In this document: positions 1 through 7,406 of the stretch, one piece after another
Position numbering within the stretch: the first letter of the stretch is position 1
Layout: each line of letters starts with the position of its first letter
Source of the DNA: an uncultured Oscillospiraceae bacterium
GTDB taxonomy: Bacteria > Bacillota > Clostridia > Oscillospirales > Acutalibacteraceae
Reading direction: 5' to 3'
Assembly (NCBI GenBank): GCA_900549825.1
Contig: URQB01000029.1
Location: 1-16,125 of the forward strand
DNA: 16,125 nt
Program-made: the position numbers and the translations under genes
Notes under the pieces: generated by a model
What the model saw: only the letters and a program-made list of their open reading frames with translations
What the model was told of the DNA's origin: nothing
The model's database searches: none

Positions 1-162
1 TTTGCTTCCTTTTCCGGCCGAACGGAAAAGGAAGGGCCCGCGCGGCCTGAGCGCGTTCCAATTTCTTCTTTCCTTGTCAAGGCAATCAAAAAGGCAAGCA
101 TAACGGAGGAATTTTACGAAATTGTTCTTGTGCATTTTGACGAAATGATATTCCTTTTTTGA
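1..162 (+). CDS. Possible 3' end of an upstream gene (partial, unrecognised)
   Basis: Reading frame 1 is open from the first base to a TGA at 160-162, giving 53 codons with no start needed inside the window. A hairpin follows 10 bases later and the next gene is convergent, which is the layout expected at the end of a plus-strand gene. The translated tail ends in ...EIVLVHFDEMIFLF and matches no family I recognise. Against it, the other two plus frames also stay open for 45-100 bases, and a perfect 12-bp hairpin lies at 5-34 inside the frame. It could therefore equally be non-coding DNA. Confidence 0.25.
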   Translation, partial: FASFSGRTEKEGPARPERVPISSFLVKAIKKASITEEFYEIVLVHFDEMIFLF

Positions 163-172
163 CAGGCTGAGA

Positions 173-207
173 GGTGCGTTGTAACAAGCAACGCACCCCT
201 TTATTAT
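173..207 (+). terminator. Hairpin between convergent genes, probable terminator
   Basis: The arms GGTGCGTTG (173-181) and CAACGCACC (189-197) pair perfectly over 9 bp around a 7-base loop. On the plus strand a moderately T-rich tail (CCTTTATTATTAT) follows. It sits between the frame ending at 162 and the minus-strand MATE gene ending at 214. The minus-strand side has no clear T tract, so termination of the MATE transcript here is less certain. Confidence 0.5.
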
Positions 208-213
208 TATCAG

Positions 214-1563
214 TCAGCCCTTTGAGATTGGCGGCGCCTTCACCATCCGCATTTTGAAAAGCGCCAGTAAGGATGCGCCGATATTCGCAATGACATACGC
301 CCACCAGATGCCGTTGATCCCAAAGCGGCTTGCCATCCAAAGTGCCGCCGGGATGAGGAATATGAGGTTGGAAGCGTACATCACAAATGCCCACCCTTTT
401 TGCCCGACGGCCTGAAACGCAGCGCCGGAGAGCATTGGAAGGGGCATGAAAAGGAGCGCCGCGGCGAGAATCCGCAGGCCGCCGATTCCAAGCGAAAGAA
501 TCTCAGGACTGTCTGTAAAAACCCGCAGAAATGCATGCGGAAAGGCCTCGATGAGGGTGAGAGCCGCCAAGGCATAGCCCAGGCTGAGCATGGCGCAGAA
601 CCGGACTGTTTTTTGGACGCGCTCCGGCTTGCCCGCGCCGAAGTTATACCCGACAATTGGGCTGAGCGCCTGTGTCACTGCCGTGAAGGGCATCACTGCG
701 AAGGTGATGATTTTGCTCAGATAGGCGTAGGTATTCACGCCCAGCGTGCCGCCGGTTTCCCGCAGAAGGTTGTTGAGCAGGACGGATATGATGGAAAGGC
801 TGCCCATCTGGATCAGGGAGGGAAGCCCGATCGCGAGAATTTCACGCAAGCGCCTGCCGCTGCACTTTGCGCCCTTGAAGCTTTGCATTGTGAAGCGCAG
901 GAAAAACAACACGCACATGCAGAAGCTCGTAAACTGGCAGATCACCGTTGCCAGCGCAGAGCCCTGGACGCCCCAGCCCAGCACCAGGATGAAGACCGCA
1001 TCCAGGACGATGTTGATCGAGATCGGGATCACCCAAATGAGAAGCCCATACAGCATTTTTCCTTCCGCGCGGATGATCGAGGAAAAGCCGGTGGAAAACA
1101 CATTTCCTGCAAGCAGGATGGTGAAGTATTGCTTTGCATAGGGCAGGAGCTCCCCTGTAACGCCCATCCCCTCAAGCAGCGGGTTGAGCAGCGCAAGGCC
1201 AAGGATGGTGATGAGAATCGCCGAGCTGTAAAAGGCGAGCATCGCATTCAGCGTGACCTCTCCCGCCTCCTGCTTTTTGCCCTCACCCAGCTTCCTTGAA
1301 ATGATGGAGGCCGCGCCGCCCCCGAGGGCGGTAGAGATGGCTCCCTGCAAAATGACAAAGGGAAATACGACGGACACGCCGCCCATGGCGTTTTCTCCCA
1401 CGCCCCAGCTGATGAACAGCGCATCTGTAAGGGTATAGACGGCATTCAGCAGCAGGGCGGCCAGCGTCGTCGCCGCAAAGCGGAGCACCAGACGGGGGAT
1501 GGCTTCTTCCCCCAATGCGGTTGTTTTGGGCTGCATCTCATCGTTTTTCTTCATAGCCATCAT
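214..1563 (-). CDS. MATE family efflux transporter
   Basis: This is a 449-residue polytopic membrane protein of the MATE (multi antimicrobial extrusion) family, which exports drugs or metabolites in exchange for Na+ or H+. The length and about 12 hydrophobic segments in two homologous halves fit the family. Family-like stretches include the N-terminal half around LTDALFISWGVGENAMGG and the central INIVLDAVFILVLGWGVQGSA. The start is taken at the ATG at 1563, whose first bases overlap the upstream kinase stop (ATGA). GGAG lies 5 bases upstream. A longer frame reaches 1626, but that part lies inside the kinase gene and has no ribosome binding site. The overlap implies co-translation with the kinase. 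The substrate cannot be told from sequence. Confidence 0.93.
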   Translation of the reverse strand: MMAMKKNDEMQPKTTALGEEAIPRLVLRFAATTLAALLLNAVYTLTDALFISWGVGENAMGGVSVVFPFVILQGAISTALGGGAASIISRKLGEGKKQEAGEVTLNAMLAFYSSAILITILGLALLNPLLEGMGVTGELLPYAKQYFTILLAGNVFSTGFSSIIRAEGKMLYGLLIWVIPISINIVLDAVFILVLGWGVQGSALATVICQFTSFCMCVLFFLRFTMQSFKGAKCSGRRLREILAIGLPSLIQMGSLSIISVLLNNLLRETGGTLGVNTYAYLSKIITFAVMPFTAVTQALSPIVGYNFGAGKPERVQKTVRFCAMLSLGYALAALTLIEAFPHAFLRVFTDSPEILSLGIGGLRILAAALLFMPLPMLSGAAFQAVGQKGWAFVMYASNLIFLIPAALWMASRFGINGIWWAYVIANIGASLLALFKMRMVKAPPISKG

Positions 1564-2543
1564 AGATGCTCCAAGATTCTGAAGGCGCTGCGGTAAAACC
1601 ACGCCGAGGACAGAATATTGCGCCACCAGCCGAAGTGCGCCGGCGTGTAGCGGTAATATTTCTCCACCTCCTGAATCAGAGCCAGGTACCCCTGCGCAAC
1701 GGCATAGCGAATCTTCTCCTCCCGCGTCACGTGAATGGGGACGTCTGCGGCGGCGTTATAGGCCGCAAGGGATTTTTTCTTCTGTTCCAGAGGCTTCATC
1801 CATTCGAGGCAGACGAAGTCGGCAATCCGGTCGCCCCAGAAGCTACGCTCCGGGTCGATCCAAGCGTATTTCACTGTGCCGTTTTCCCGGCTGCAGATGA
1901 TGTTTGGCCACCAGATGTCGAAATTGACCATGCAGCATTCTGCTTTTTCCAAAACGTCCCGGTAGCGGTCGATCCAGGTCAGCAGCTTTTTGCCGCGTTT
2001 TGATTTTTTTCCCTTGCGCGCGCAGTCATCCAGAAGCGCCTGTACCATGGCTCGGATCGCCTGATACCAATCGTCGTGCAGACCGTTTTGAACATAGCCG
2101 AAGCGGTCATTTTTGATTTTATGGATTTGAGCTGCCATGGTGGCTGTCACGGAATCGGTCTGCGCCCGCTCAGCGTCCGATAATTTCATTTTGTCCAGCT
2201 GCTGCCCGGAGAGCTTCTCCATAATGAAATAGTCCGTCGGAATTTGCTGCTGCTCAAAATCCTCAAAAAAGATTTCCGGAACGGTAATCGAGGTGTGCTC
2301 CCGCATCTGGCGGTACCAGAATACTTCCGCGCGCATCATGCCCTTCTCATAGGTCAGGATCGGCACATCCTTTGGCGGCGCGATTTTGATCGCGTATTCT
2401 TTGCCATGAGCCGTGGCGGAAAACACAGCGTTATATTCCCCTGCGCCGAGGGGCGAAATTTCGCGGGCTCCGGCGATGCCGGCGGCGCAAAAGAGGCTTT
2501 CGATGGTCGTGCTGCTGATCTTGAATTTCGTTCGGCTGATCAC
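1560..2543 (-). CDS. Aminoglycoside phosphotransferase (APH)-like small-molecule kinase
   Basis: This 327-residue protein has the APH / protein-kinase-like fold (phosphotransferase enzyme family). Visible in order are a glycine-rich loop LGAGEYNAVF (about 32-41), the ATP lysine in AIKIA (Lys53), a candidate glutamate in RAEVFWY (Glu73), and the catalytic loop MVNFDIWWPN (about 205-214) with Asp209 and Asn214. The metal-binding WIDPE follows (Asp230). The catalytic loop normally reads HGD or HxD; here the histidine is Asn207, which is unusual. The start is GTG at 2543 with AGGAGG 7 bases upstream. It overlaps the MATE gene by 4 bases and is divergent from an AraC regulator. The likely role is ATP-dependent modification of an antibiotic or other hydroxylated or amino compound, paired with export. 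The true substrate is unknown, and homologues also phosphorylate choline, homoserine or sugars. Confidence 0.85.
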   Translation of the reverse strand: MISRTKFKISSTTIESLFCAAGIAGAREISPLGAGEYNAVFSATAHGKEYAIKIAPPKDVPILTYEKGMMRAEVFWYRQMREHTSITVPEIFFEDFEQQQIPTDYFIMEKLSGQQLDKMKLSDAERAQTDSVTATMAAQIHKIKNDRFGYVQNGLHDDWYQAIRAMVQALLDDCARKGKKSKRGKKLLTWIDRYRDVLEKAECCMVNFDIWWPNIICSRENGTVKYAWIDPERSFWGDRIADFVCLEWMKPLEQKKKSLAAYNAAADVPIHVTREEKIRYAVAQGYLALIQEVEKYYRYTPAHFGWWRNILSSAWFYRSAFRILEHL

Positions 2544-2558
2544 GGGTATCCCTCCTGC

Positions 2559-2670
2559 CTGTTATTGTGATGTTGCCATTAGAATAACAGGAGGAGCAGC
2601 CGGATTCTATAGTTTTTTCGCTTTTTATGATAAAATTCCGCTGTTATTCATACAAGTTTTGTATTATAAT
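2559..2670. promoter_or_regulatory. Divergent regulatory region with three CTGTTATT-type sites
   Basis: The 8-mer CTGTTATT occurs at 2559-2566, inverted as AATAACAG at 2583-2590, and again at 2641-2648. The first two form a dyad just upstream of the kinase ribosome binding site. The third covers the position of a -35 box for a TATAAT -10 at 2665-2670 that would serve the AraC gene (the -35 itself, TGTTAT at 2642-2647, is poor). The placement suggests binding of the AraC protein to control both transcripts, including its own. That is inferred from position and repetition only. Confidence 0.45.
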
Positions 2671-2690
2671 ATGCTTGGAGGCGGATGAGG

Positions 2691-3434
2691 ATGAAGCAGG
2701 GTGAATTGCTGAATATTCAGATATTACCGCATGCCGACAACCCTTCGTTTGAACAGCGGGAAAGCGGCGTTACGCATACGTCTTATCAGGAGGAAACAGC
2801 CTTTTTCTCCTTTGTGCAGCAGGGGAATGTGGAGATGGTGAAGCAGCGGCTTGAGGCGTATCTTTCGTCGGGCATTGTCATTGGTCGGTTATCCAACAAT
2901 TCGATCCGGCAGATGCAGTATTGGGCGGTTTGCTGCATCACGCTCGGCATCCGGTATGCGATCCAGGGCGGGCTCAATGAAATGCAGGCCTTCAATCTTT
3001 CCGACCGCTATATCATGCAGGTCGACGCCTTTACCACAGGGGAAGAAATTGTGAAGTACCTGAAAAGAATCGTGCTGGAGATCACTTCCCTGGTCCACGA
3101 GGCGGCGCGCGGCAACTGCCCCATGAAAATACGAAGATGCCTTGATTATATCGACAGGCATCTCCATGAGCCGGTCCGGCTGGCCGATTTGGCGGAGATA
3201 GCTGACCTGAGCGAGGACTATCTGTCAAAGCTTTTTAAAAAGCACGTGGGGAAAACGGTGCGGGATTATATCATGGAGCAGCGGCTGGAGGCGGCGAAGG
3301 CAATGCTGCGCGGCGAATGCGACCCAAAGAGGATCGCCTATGATCTCGGCTTTTGCTCTCAGACCTATTTTATCGCCTGCTTCCGAAAGGCCTATGGGAT
3401 AACGCCGCACCAGTATGCTGCCATGTATGGTTGA
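2691..3434 (+). CDS. AraC family transcriptional regulator
   Basis: This is a DNA-binding regulator of about 247 residues. The C-terminal ~100 residues form the double helix-turn-helix of AraC/XylS proteins: RRCLDYIDRHLHEPVRLADLA, LSEDYLSKLFKKHVG, then DLGFCSQTYFIACFRKAYGITPHQY, the usual closing signature. The N-terminal part is not a cupin. It is the mostly helical domain frequent in Clostridia regulators (FFSFVQQGN..., GIRYAIQGGLNEMQAFNLSDRYI), and its ligand is unknown. ATG 2691 is preferred because GGAGG at 2677-2681 is 9 bases away; the in-frame ATG at 2685 leaves only 3. It is divergent from the kinase-MATE pair and probably controls it. It ends at a strong hairpin shared with the convergent dehydrogenase gene. 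Confidence 0.9.
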   Translation: MKQGELLNIQILPHADNPSFEQRESGVTHTSYQEETAFFSFVQQGNVEMVKQRLEAYLSSGIVIGRLSNNSIRQMQYWAVCCITLGIRYAIQGGLNEMQAFNLSDRYIMQVDAFTTGEEIVKYLKRIVLEITSLVHEAARGNCPMKIRRCLDYIDRHLHEPVRLADLAEIADLSEDYLSKLFKKHVGKTVRDYIMEQRLEAAKAMLRGECDPKRIAYDLGFCSQTYFIACFRKAYGITPHQYAAMYG

Positions 3435-3457
3435 GGAGATCGTCCCAAAAAGTTTAT

Positions 3458-3500
3458 GCCGCAGCAAAAGCCTGCACATGCTTTGCTGCGGCAATTTTAT
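3458..3500. terminator. Bidirectional terminator between AraC and dehydrogenase genes
   Basis: GCCGCAGCAAA (3458-3468) pairs perfectly with TTTGCTGCGGC (3482-3492) over 11 bp around a 13-base loop. The plus strand continues AATTTTAT, and the minus strand continues ATAAACTTTTTGG after the hairpin. It lies in the 74-bp gap between the convergent genes ending at 3434 and 3509, so it probably serves both. Confidence 0.75.
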
Positions 3501-3508
3501 AGAGGATA

Positions 3509-4498
3509 TTACAGGCCGTTGACAATATTGTCCGGCCGAGCACCATTTAAAAGCCGCACGACGTTTTCCCACATATGCCGGTGTGCACGGCGAAAGCTGC
3601 CGGTTGTGATGCCGCCGAGATGGGGCGAGAAGACGACCCTGTCCCGTACTTCCTCTGGAAGATCGACCAACGGATGATCCGCAGGCACTGGCTCCGGGGA
3701 TAGCGTGTCGAATCCCGCGCCCGCAAGGCGTCCGGAAAGAAGCGCTTCCCTTACGGCAAAATGATCGATCAGCTCGCCGCGGGCGGTGTTTACCAGATAG
3801 GCGCCTTCTCTCATTTTGGAGAGGAAGGCTTCGTCCACCATGCTGCACGTCTGAGGTGTGACCGCCGCATGGAGGCTGACGATATCACAAATGGAAAGCA
3901 GTTCGTCGAGCGATAGCCAGGTGACGTGACAGGCTTCTTCCACCGCTGTATCTTTGCGGTGGGCGGAAGAATAGAATAATTCACATCCAAACGGGGCAAG
4001 GCGCTGCGCGGTGGCCCTAGCGATATTGCCGAAGCCGATCAGGCCGATTTTGCAGTCCCCCAGCTCCCTCATCCCATCGACCATAGCCTTTTCCTTTATT
4101 TGGATCTGGCGGCCTTCCCGCACAGCGCGGTCGCCGGGGATGCCCTTGCGCAGCAGAGAGAGCATCAAAAGAACCGCCTGCTCCGCCACAGCGCCAGCAT
4201 TGCAGCCCTGGTTGTTGCAGACAAAGACGCCCTGCCCCCTCGCGGCCTGGATGTCGATGCCGTTGTAGGCCACGCCCTCAGAATGGATCATCCTGAGTTT
4301 CGGCATACGCTGGATCAGTGCGCCGTCGATCGTGCTGATTGCGTCCGCAAGAAAAATTTCCGCATCCGGGCACAGCGAAAGCCGCTCCTCGTTTGTGCTG
4401 CCGCGCGGGCAGAAGGTAAGCGTGAGCCGGTCAAGCGGAACGAAGTCCGGCAGATAGAGCCGATAACGCTCCGGCGTGCCTTCGATAAGAATATTCAA
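3509..4498 (-). CDS. D-isomer-specific 2-hydroxyacid dehydrogenase family protein
   Basis: This protein of about 329 residues reversibly oxidises a D-2-hydroxy acid to a 2-keto acid with NAD(P). With the TTG start, the Rossmann motif IGLIGFGNIA falls at 151-160. The catalytic triad of the family is visible as Arg240 in VNTARGELID, Glu269 in SPEP and His293 in SPHLGG. After the second Rossmann strand the sequence is FYSSAHRK rather than an acidic residue, which hints at NADP preference. The start is TTG at 4498 because GGAGGAG sits 5 bases upstream. The in-frame ATG at 4519 would add 7 residues, has no ribosome binding site, and would place this Shine-Dalgarno inside the gene. It lies downstream of the SDR gene on the same strand with a 117-bp gap. 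The substrate (glycerate, phosphoglycerate, lactate-like) is not determinable. Confidence 0.88.
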   Translation of the reverse strand: MNILIEGTPERYRLYLPDFVPLDRLTLTFCPRGSTNEERLSLCPDAEIFLADAISTIDGALIQRMPKLRMIHSEGVAYNGIDIQAARGQGVFVCNNQGCNAGAVAEQAVLLMLSLLRKGIPGDRAVREGRQIQIKEKAMVDGMRELGDCKIGLIGFGNIARATAQRLAPFGCELFYSSAHRKDTAVEEACHVTWLSLDELLSICDIVSLHAAVTPQTCSMVDEAFLSKMREGAYLVNTARGELIDHFAVREALLSGRLAGAGFDTLSPEPVPADHPLVDLPEEVRDRVVFSPHLGGITTGSFRRAHRHMWENVVRLLNGARPDNIVNGL

Positions 4499-4585
4499 TA
4501 AAGCTCCTCCATCTTCCATTCAGAGAAAGAATTGCTGTAAAAAGCATGAATATACAAACAGGTTGTCTGTGAAAACGCAAAATGT

Positions 4586-4604
4586 GGACCATCATCAATG
4601 GCCC
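4586..4604 (-). terminator. Weak intercistronic hairpin
   Basis: Read on the minus strand, GGGCCAT and ATGGTCC form a 7-bp stem (one G-T pair) with a 5-base loop, followed by ACATTTTGCGTTTTC. It lies just after the SDR stop. It may reduce read-through into the dehydrogenase gene, but the stem is short and the T tract interrupted. Confidence 0.25.
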
Positions 4605-4615
4605 GCAAGGGGTGC

Positions 4616-5626
4616 TTATTCGCCCTTCATGCCCAGCAGCTCCTGCGTGCCGTGGAACGCATCGACGGAGAGCTTGACGGAATCATAGATTGCGGCGTCG
4701 ATATCATCCTCCGTAACGCCCAGCTCTACGCACCATTTTTTATCAATAAACGTGTTCATGCACATGATGTCCGCCAGGCCGACGGGATCGATGCCGCCCT
4801 CGACATTTTTATCCCGATACACCTTACGCATGTGAAGGCCAAAGAGCTGGAAGGACCATTTCGGGATATTGATGATCTTTCGGTTTGGCTGCCCCATCGC
4901 CTTGTGGACGATTTTGAGGAAGTCGTTCCAGGTGAGGTTGTAGTAGCCGATCGGATAGCAGTTCGCCCCCTTGTTGCGCTCTGCCGCACCGGCGACCGCC
5001 TGGCCGACCTGGCGGACGGTCACCATCGTTGTGCCGCCCTTTGGATACATCGTGGTTTTGCCCATCCCCTCGAGCTGCTCAATGAGGATGACCCATACGG
5101 GCTTGCGGCCCGGCTGGGTGCCGAAGATATAGGGGAGCTCCAGCACGCACACACTCATCTCATCATCTGCAAAGGAGAGGGCGGACTGCTCCTGCGCGAT
5201 CCGGCTGCGGATATAGGGGTGCTTGGCGCACAGATCCATCTCCGGGTGCTCTTTGGCAAAGTAGGCGAAGTAGGAGCCGAGCACGACGCAGTTCTTTACG
5301 CCGCAGTCCTTAGCGATGGCGAGCAGCCGCTTGACGGGCCTGATGTTGTATTTCTCATATGCCGCATAAACCGGCGCCGGGAATTCCACACGCTCATCGA
5401 CACCCGCCGCAAAAATGAAGCAGTCACAGCCCGTCATCATCTCTTGCAGCTCTTCGTCGCTCATAGAAATGTAATTACCAAAAACGATCTCCATCTCTTC
5501 CGGGATGGGGGCGCCCTGCGGCAGGGGCGGCAGGGCGATGCTTTTGACCTGATGCCCGCGGGAGATGAGCTCTGCAGCCGCGGCGCTGCCTAAGAGGCCG
5601 GTGCCGCCGATCATAAATACGTTCAT
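4616..5626 (-). CDS. Extended SDR / NAD-dependent epimerase-like protein
   Basis: This 336-residue protein has an N-terminal Rossmann nucleotide-binding motif, GGTGLLG at 7-13, and the overall shape of extended short-chain dehydrogenases acting on nucleotide sugars or similar polyols. The active-site region reads VVLGSYFAYF (Ser118) and, after an insertion, HPYIRSRIAQE. The expected YxxxK is therefore YIRSR, with Arg142 in place of lysine. This makes classical SDR catalysis uncertain, and NmrA-like or atypical SDR binding roles are possible. ELPYIFGT and the later YNLTWNDFLKIVHKAMG resemble the substrate-domain part of epimerases. The start at 5626 has AAGGAG 9 bases upstream. A promoter lies at 5671-5699. 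It is followed on the same strand by a 2-hydroxyacid dehydrogenase, suggesting two oxidoreductases of one pathway. Confidence 0.8.
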   Translation of the reverse strand: MNVFMIGGTGLLGSAAAAELISRGHQVKSIALPPLPQGAPIPEEMEIVFGNYISMSDEELQEMMTGCDCFIFAAGVDERVEFPAPVYAAYEKYNIRPVKRLLAIAKDCGVKNCVVLGSYFAYFAKEHPEMDLCAKHPYIRSRIAQEQSALSFADDEMSVCVLELPYIFGTQPGRKPVWVILIEQLEGMGKTTMYPKGGTTMVTVRQVGQAVAGAAERNKGANCYPIGYYNLTWNDFLKIVHKAMGQPNRKIINIPKWSFQLFGLHMRKVYRDKNVEGGIDPVGLADIMCMNTFIDKKWCVELGVTEDDIDAAIYDSVKLSVDAFHGTQELLGMKGE

Positions 5627-5647
5627 GGATTCGCTCTCCTTTTCTTT

Positions 5648-5699
5648 ATGATACGTGGTTGAATATCATTAGTTTATCGCCAGAGGCGGAAAACGTCAA
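5648..5699 (-). promoter_or_regulatory. Promoter for the SDR gene, with small inverted repeat
   Basis: On the minus strand TTGACG (5699-5694) and TAAACT (5676-5671) are separated by exactly 17 bases. The predicted start is near 5664, giving a leader of about 38 bases that includes the ribosome binding site. The 6-bp inverted repeat ATGATA (5648-5653) / TATCAT (5664-5669) sits at the start site and could be an operator. No regulator gene is adjacent. Confidence 0.5.
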
Positions 5700-5913
5700 T
5701 ATCTGGGAGCGTATCTTTTTCGGGATTTTACTCCTTTTTTGTTCGTACCCTCCCAGCGGGTCCCCGTAGTATCCGGTTATTTTTATAAAATGCAGGCTGC
5801 GATAAAGCGCGGCGGTGCTGTGAACTGATCGGCACCATATGCCAGGATCCGGCGGCATAGTTTCAGAGAGGGTCCGCCCGAAAAAATAACTTTTTTGTTT
5901 TGCAAACAGGGCG

Positions 5914-5941
5914 TTGACAGGCCTTGCGGGGATTGTATAAT
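5914..5941 (+). promoter_or_regulatory. Strong sigma-A-type promoter for GH4-PfkB operon
   Basis: Both hexamers match consensus exactly: TTGACA at 5914-5919 and TATAAT at 5936-5941, with a 16-base spacer. The predicted start is near 5948, about 67 bases before the chosen GH4 start. This also argues against the longer frame beginning upstream of it. Confidence 0.8.
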
Positions 5942-6014
5942 GATAGAGAAAGCCTGTCTGCATGTGTATGTGTTTTGCAACAAATCCGATTTCAGCGAAA
6001 GGATGGCCATAAGA

Positions 6015-7406
6015 ATGAAGAGCAAAACAAAACTGACCGTGCTCGGCGGGGGCGGCGTGCGCTCGCCTTTTCTGACAAAATCGATCGCACTCGGTGCAAA
6101 GGCGGCGGGGATCACAGAGGTTGTCCTGATGGACAACAACGCGGAGAAATTATATCAGTATGGGAAGATCGCCAAGCTGGTCGGCGAGCGGTGCAACCCG
6201 GCGCTGCGGTTTTCCCTGACGACGGACCCGGAGGAAGCGATCCGGGACGCGGACTATATCATCACAACGATCCGGGGCGACGCGGACGAGGGCCGCGTCT
6301 TTGATGAACGCACGGCACTGAATCACGGCGTGCTCGGCCAGGAGACGACGGGTGCGGGCGGCTTTGCGATGGCGCTGCGCAGCATCCCGATCCTCACGGG
6401 CTACTGCGAGCTGGCGAAACGGCTTGCAAAGCCGAATGTGCTGATCTTCAATTTTACCAATCCGAGCGGGCTTGTTACGCAGGCGCTGCGCACGCAGGGC
6501 TATGATATGGTCTACGGCGTATGCGATGCGCCCAGCGGCTTCCATAAACAACTGGCGGCCCTGCTGGGGGTGGAACGCGAGCGTTTTACCATGCGCTGCT
6601 GGGGCTTAAACCACCTTTCCTGGTTCGACACCTTCCGGGTGGACGGCGAGGACGTGACGGAACAGATTCTAAATTCGCCGCGGCTTTACAGGGATACGGA
6701 GATGAAGCATTTTGACCCGGAGCTGATCGCGCTCTCCGGAAACCTGCTGCCGAACGAATACCTCTATTTCTATTACTATAGCGACCGGGCGGTAAAATCC
6801 ATCCTCTCCTCCTCCAAAACGCGGGGGGAGACGATTTTGGAGATCAACCAAAAGATGCACCGCGCGCTCGACGAGATCGATATCGACCATGATCTCGAGG
6901 CGGCGTTCCATTGCTTCATGCTGCATTACGCCATGCGGGAGAACAGCTACTTCACGATCGAAACGGGCGGTGCGCCGAAGCATATCGACATCCCTACCGT
7001 GGACGAATTCATCCGTCAGCCGGACGGCGGCGGATATGCGGGCGTAGCGCTTGATTTCATCAGGGCGCGGGCTACGGGGGAAAAAATCCAGATGGTGCTC
7101 TCTGTGCCGAACAACGGCGCGTGCCCGTACCTTGCGGACGGGGACGTGATGGAGCTCACCTGTGAAATCGACCGGGACGGCGCGCATCCGGTGCCGGTGC
7201 CGGAGATCCCGCCGATGCAGCTGAATCTGATCCGGACGATCAAGCTATATGAAAACCTGACGGTGGAAGCGATTCTGGAAAAAAGCTATGAGAAGGCGGT
7301 GAAGGCGCTCACCGTCCATCCGCTCGTCAATTCCTATCCGGTTGCAAAGAGCCTTGTCGATCTCTACAAAGAGCGGTACAAGGGCTATATCGGAGAGCTG
7401 TCATGA
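6015..7406 (+). CDS. Glycoside hydrolase family 4 (probable 6-phospho-glycosidase)
   Basis: This 463-residue cytoplasmic enzyme belongs to GH4, which cleaves glycosides by an NAD- and Mn-dependent redox-elimination mechanism. From the ATG at 6015 the NAD motif is VLGGGGVRSP (9-18). TTIRGDADEGR and NFTNPSG (146-152) follow, then Cys170 in GVCDAP and His200 in GLNH as probable metal ligands, and the tyrosine of NEYLYFYY (Tyr249) as candidate catalytic base. In GH4 the residues after this cysteine track specificity: CN[VI]P in 6-phospho-beta-glucosidases and CDMP in 6-phospho-alpha-glucosidases. CDAP here is neither, so anomeric specificity is open. AAAGGA ends 11 bases before the ATG; ATG 6003 overlaps that site and is less likely. 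It overlaps the PfkB gene by 4 bases. No PTS gene is in the window. Confidence 0.88.
   Translation: MKSKTKLTVLGGGGVRSPFLTKSIALGAKAAGITEVVLMDNNAEKLYQYGKIAKLVGERCNPALRFSLTTDPEEAIRDADYIITTIRGDADEGRVFDERTALNHGVLGQETTGAGGFAMALRSIPILTGYCELAKRLAKPNVLIFNFTNPSGLVTQALRTQGYDMVYGVCDAPSGFHKQLAALLGVERERFTMRCWGLNHLSWFDTFRVDGEDVTEQILNSPRLYRDTEMKHFDPELIALSGNLLPNEYLYFYYYSDRAVKSILSSSKTRGETILEINQKMHRALDEIDIDHDLEAAFHCFMLHYAMRENSYFTIETGGAPKHIDIPTVDEFIRQPDGGGYAGVALDFIRARATGEKIQMVLSVPNNGACPYLADGDVMELTCEIDRDGAHPVPVPEIPPMQLNLIRTIKLYENLTVEAILEKSYEKAVKALTVHPLVNSYPVAKSLVDLYKERYKGYIGELS

Larger units (their letters stand above)
5627..6014. other. Divergent intergenic region, no gene
   Basis: This 388-bp stretch separates the SDR gene (minus) from the GH4 gene (plus). 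It holds the two promoters given separately. Between about 5700 and 5900 I see no convincing gene, repeat or known RNA motif. The GH4 reading frame is open upstream to 5895, but an ATG at 5940 overlaps the -10 box, so that segment is unlikely to be translated. Confidence 0.6.

Noticed and set aside
5..34. Perfect 12-bp hairpin (CTTCCTTTTCCG / CGGAAAAGGAAG)
   Set aside because: It looks terminator-like, but neither strand has a T tract after the stem, and it lies in an open frame that may be coding; left uncalled.
158..187. TTGACA at 159-164 as a -35 box
   Set aside because: The hexamer at the proper distance is TAACAA, and the segment falls in the terminator hairpin between convergent genes.
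400..1299. 299-codon open frame on the plus strand
   Set aside because: It is antisense to the MATE gene; its Gln/His/Arg-rich translation is typical of a complement of hydrophobic codons.
3225..3848. 207-codon minus-strand frame spanning the AraC 3' end and the dehydrogenase 3' end
   Set aside because: It crosses a strong terminator hairpin and overlaps two well-supported genes in other frames.
4598..5593. 331-codon open frame on the plus strand
   Set aside because: It lies fully antisense to the SDR gene, which has the Rossmann motif, promoter and ribosome binding site. The antisense product is charged and matches no family; high GC leaves long shadow frames.
5940..6014. Upstream in-frame start for the GH4 gene
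   Set aside because: The ATG at 5940 overlaps the -10 box, so it precedes the predicted transcript start; ATG 6003 overlaps the only Shine-Dalgarno.
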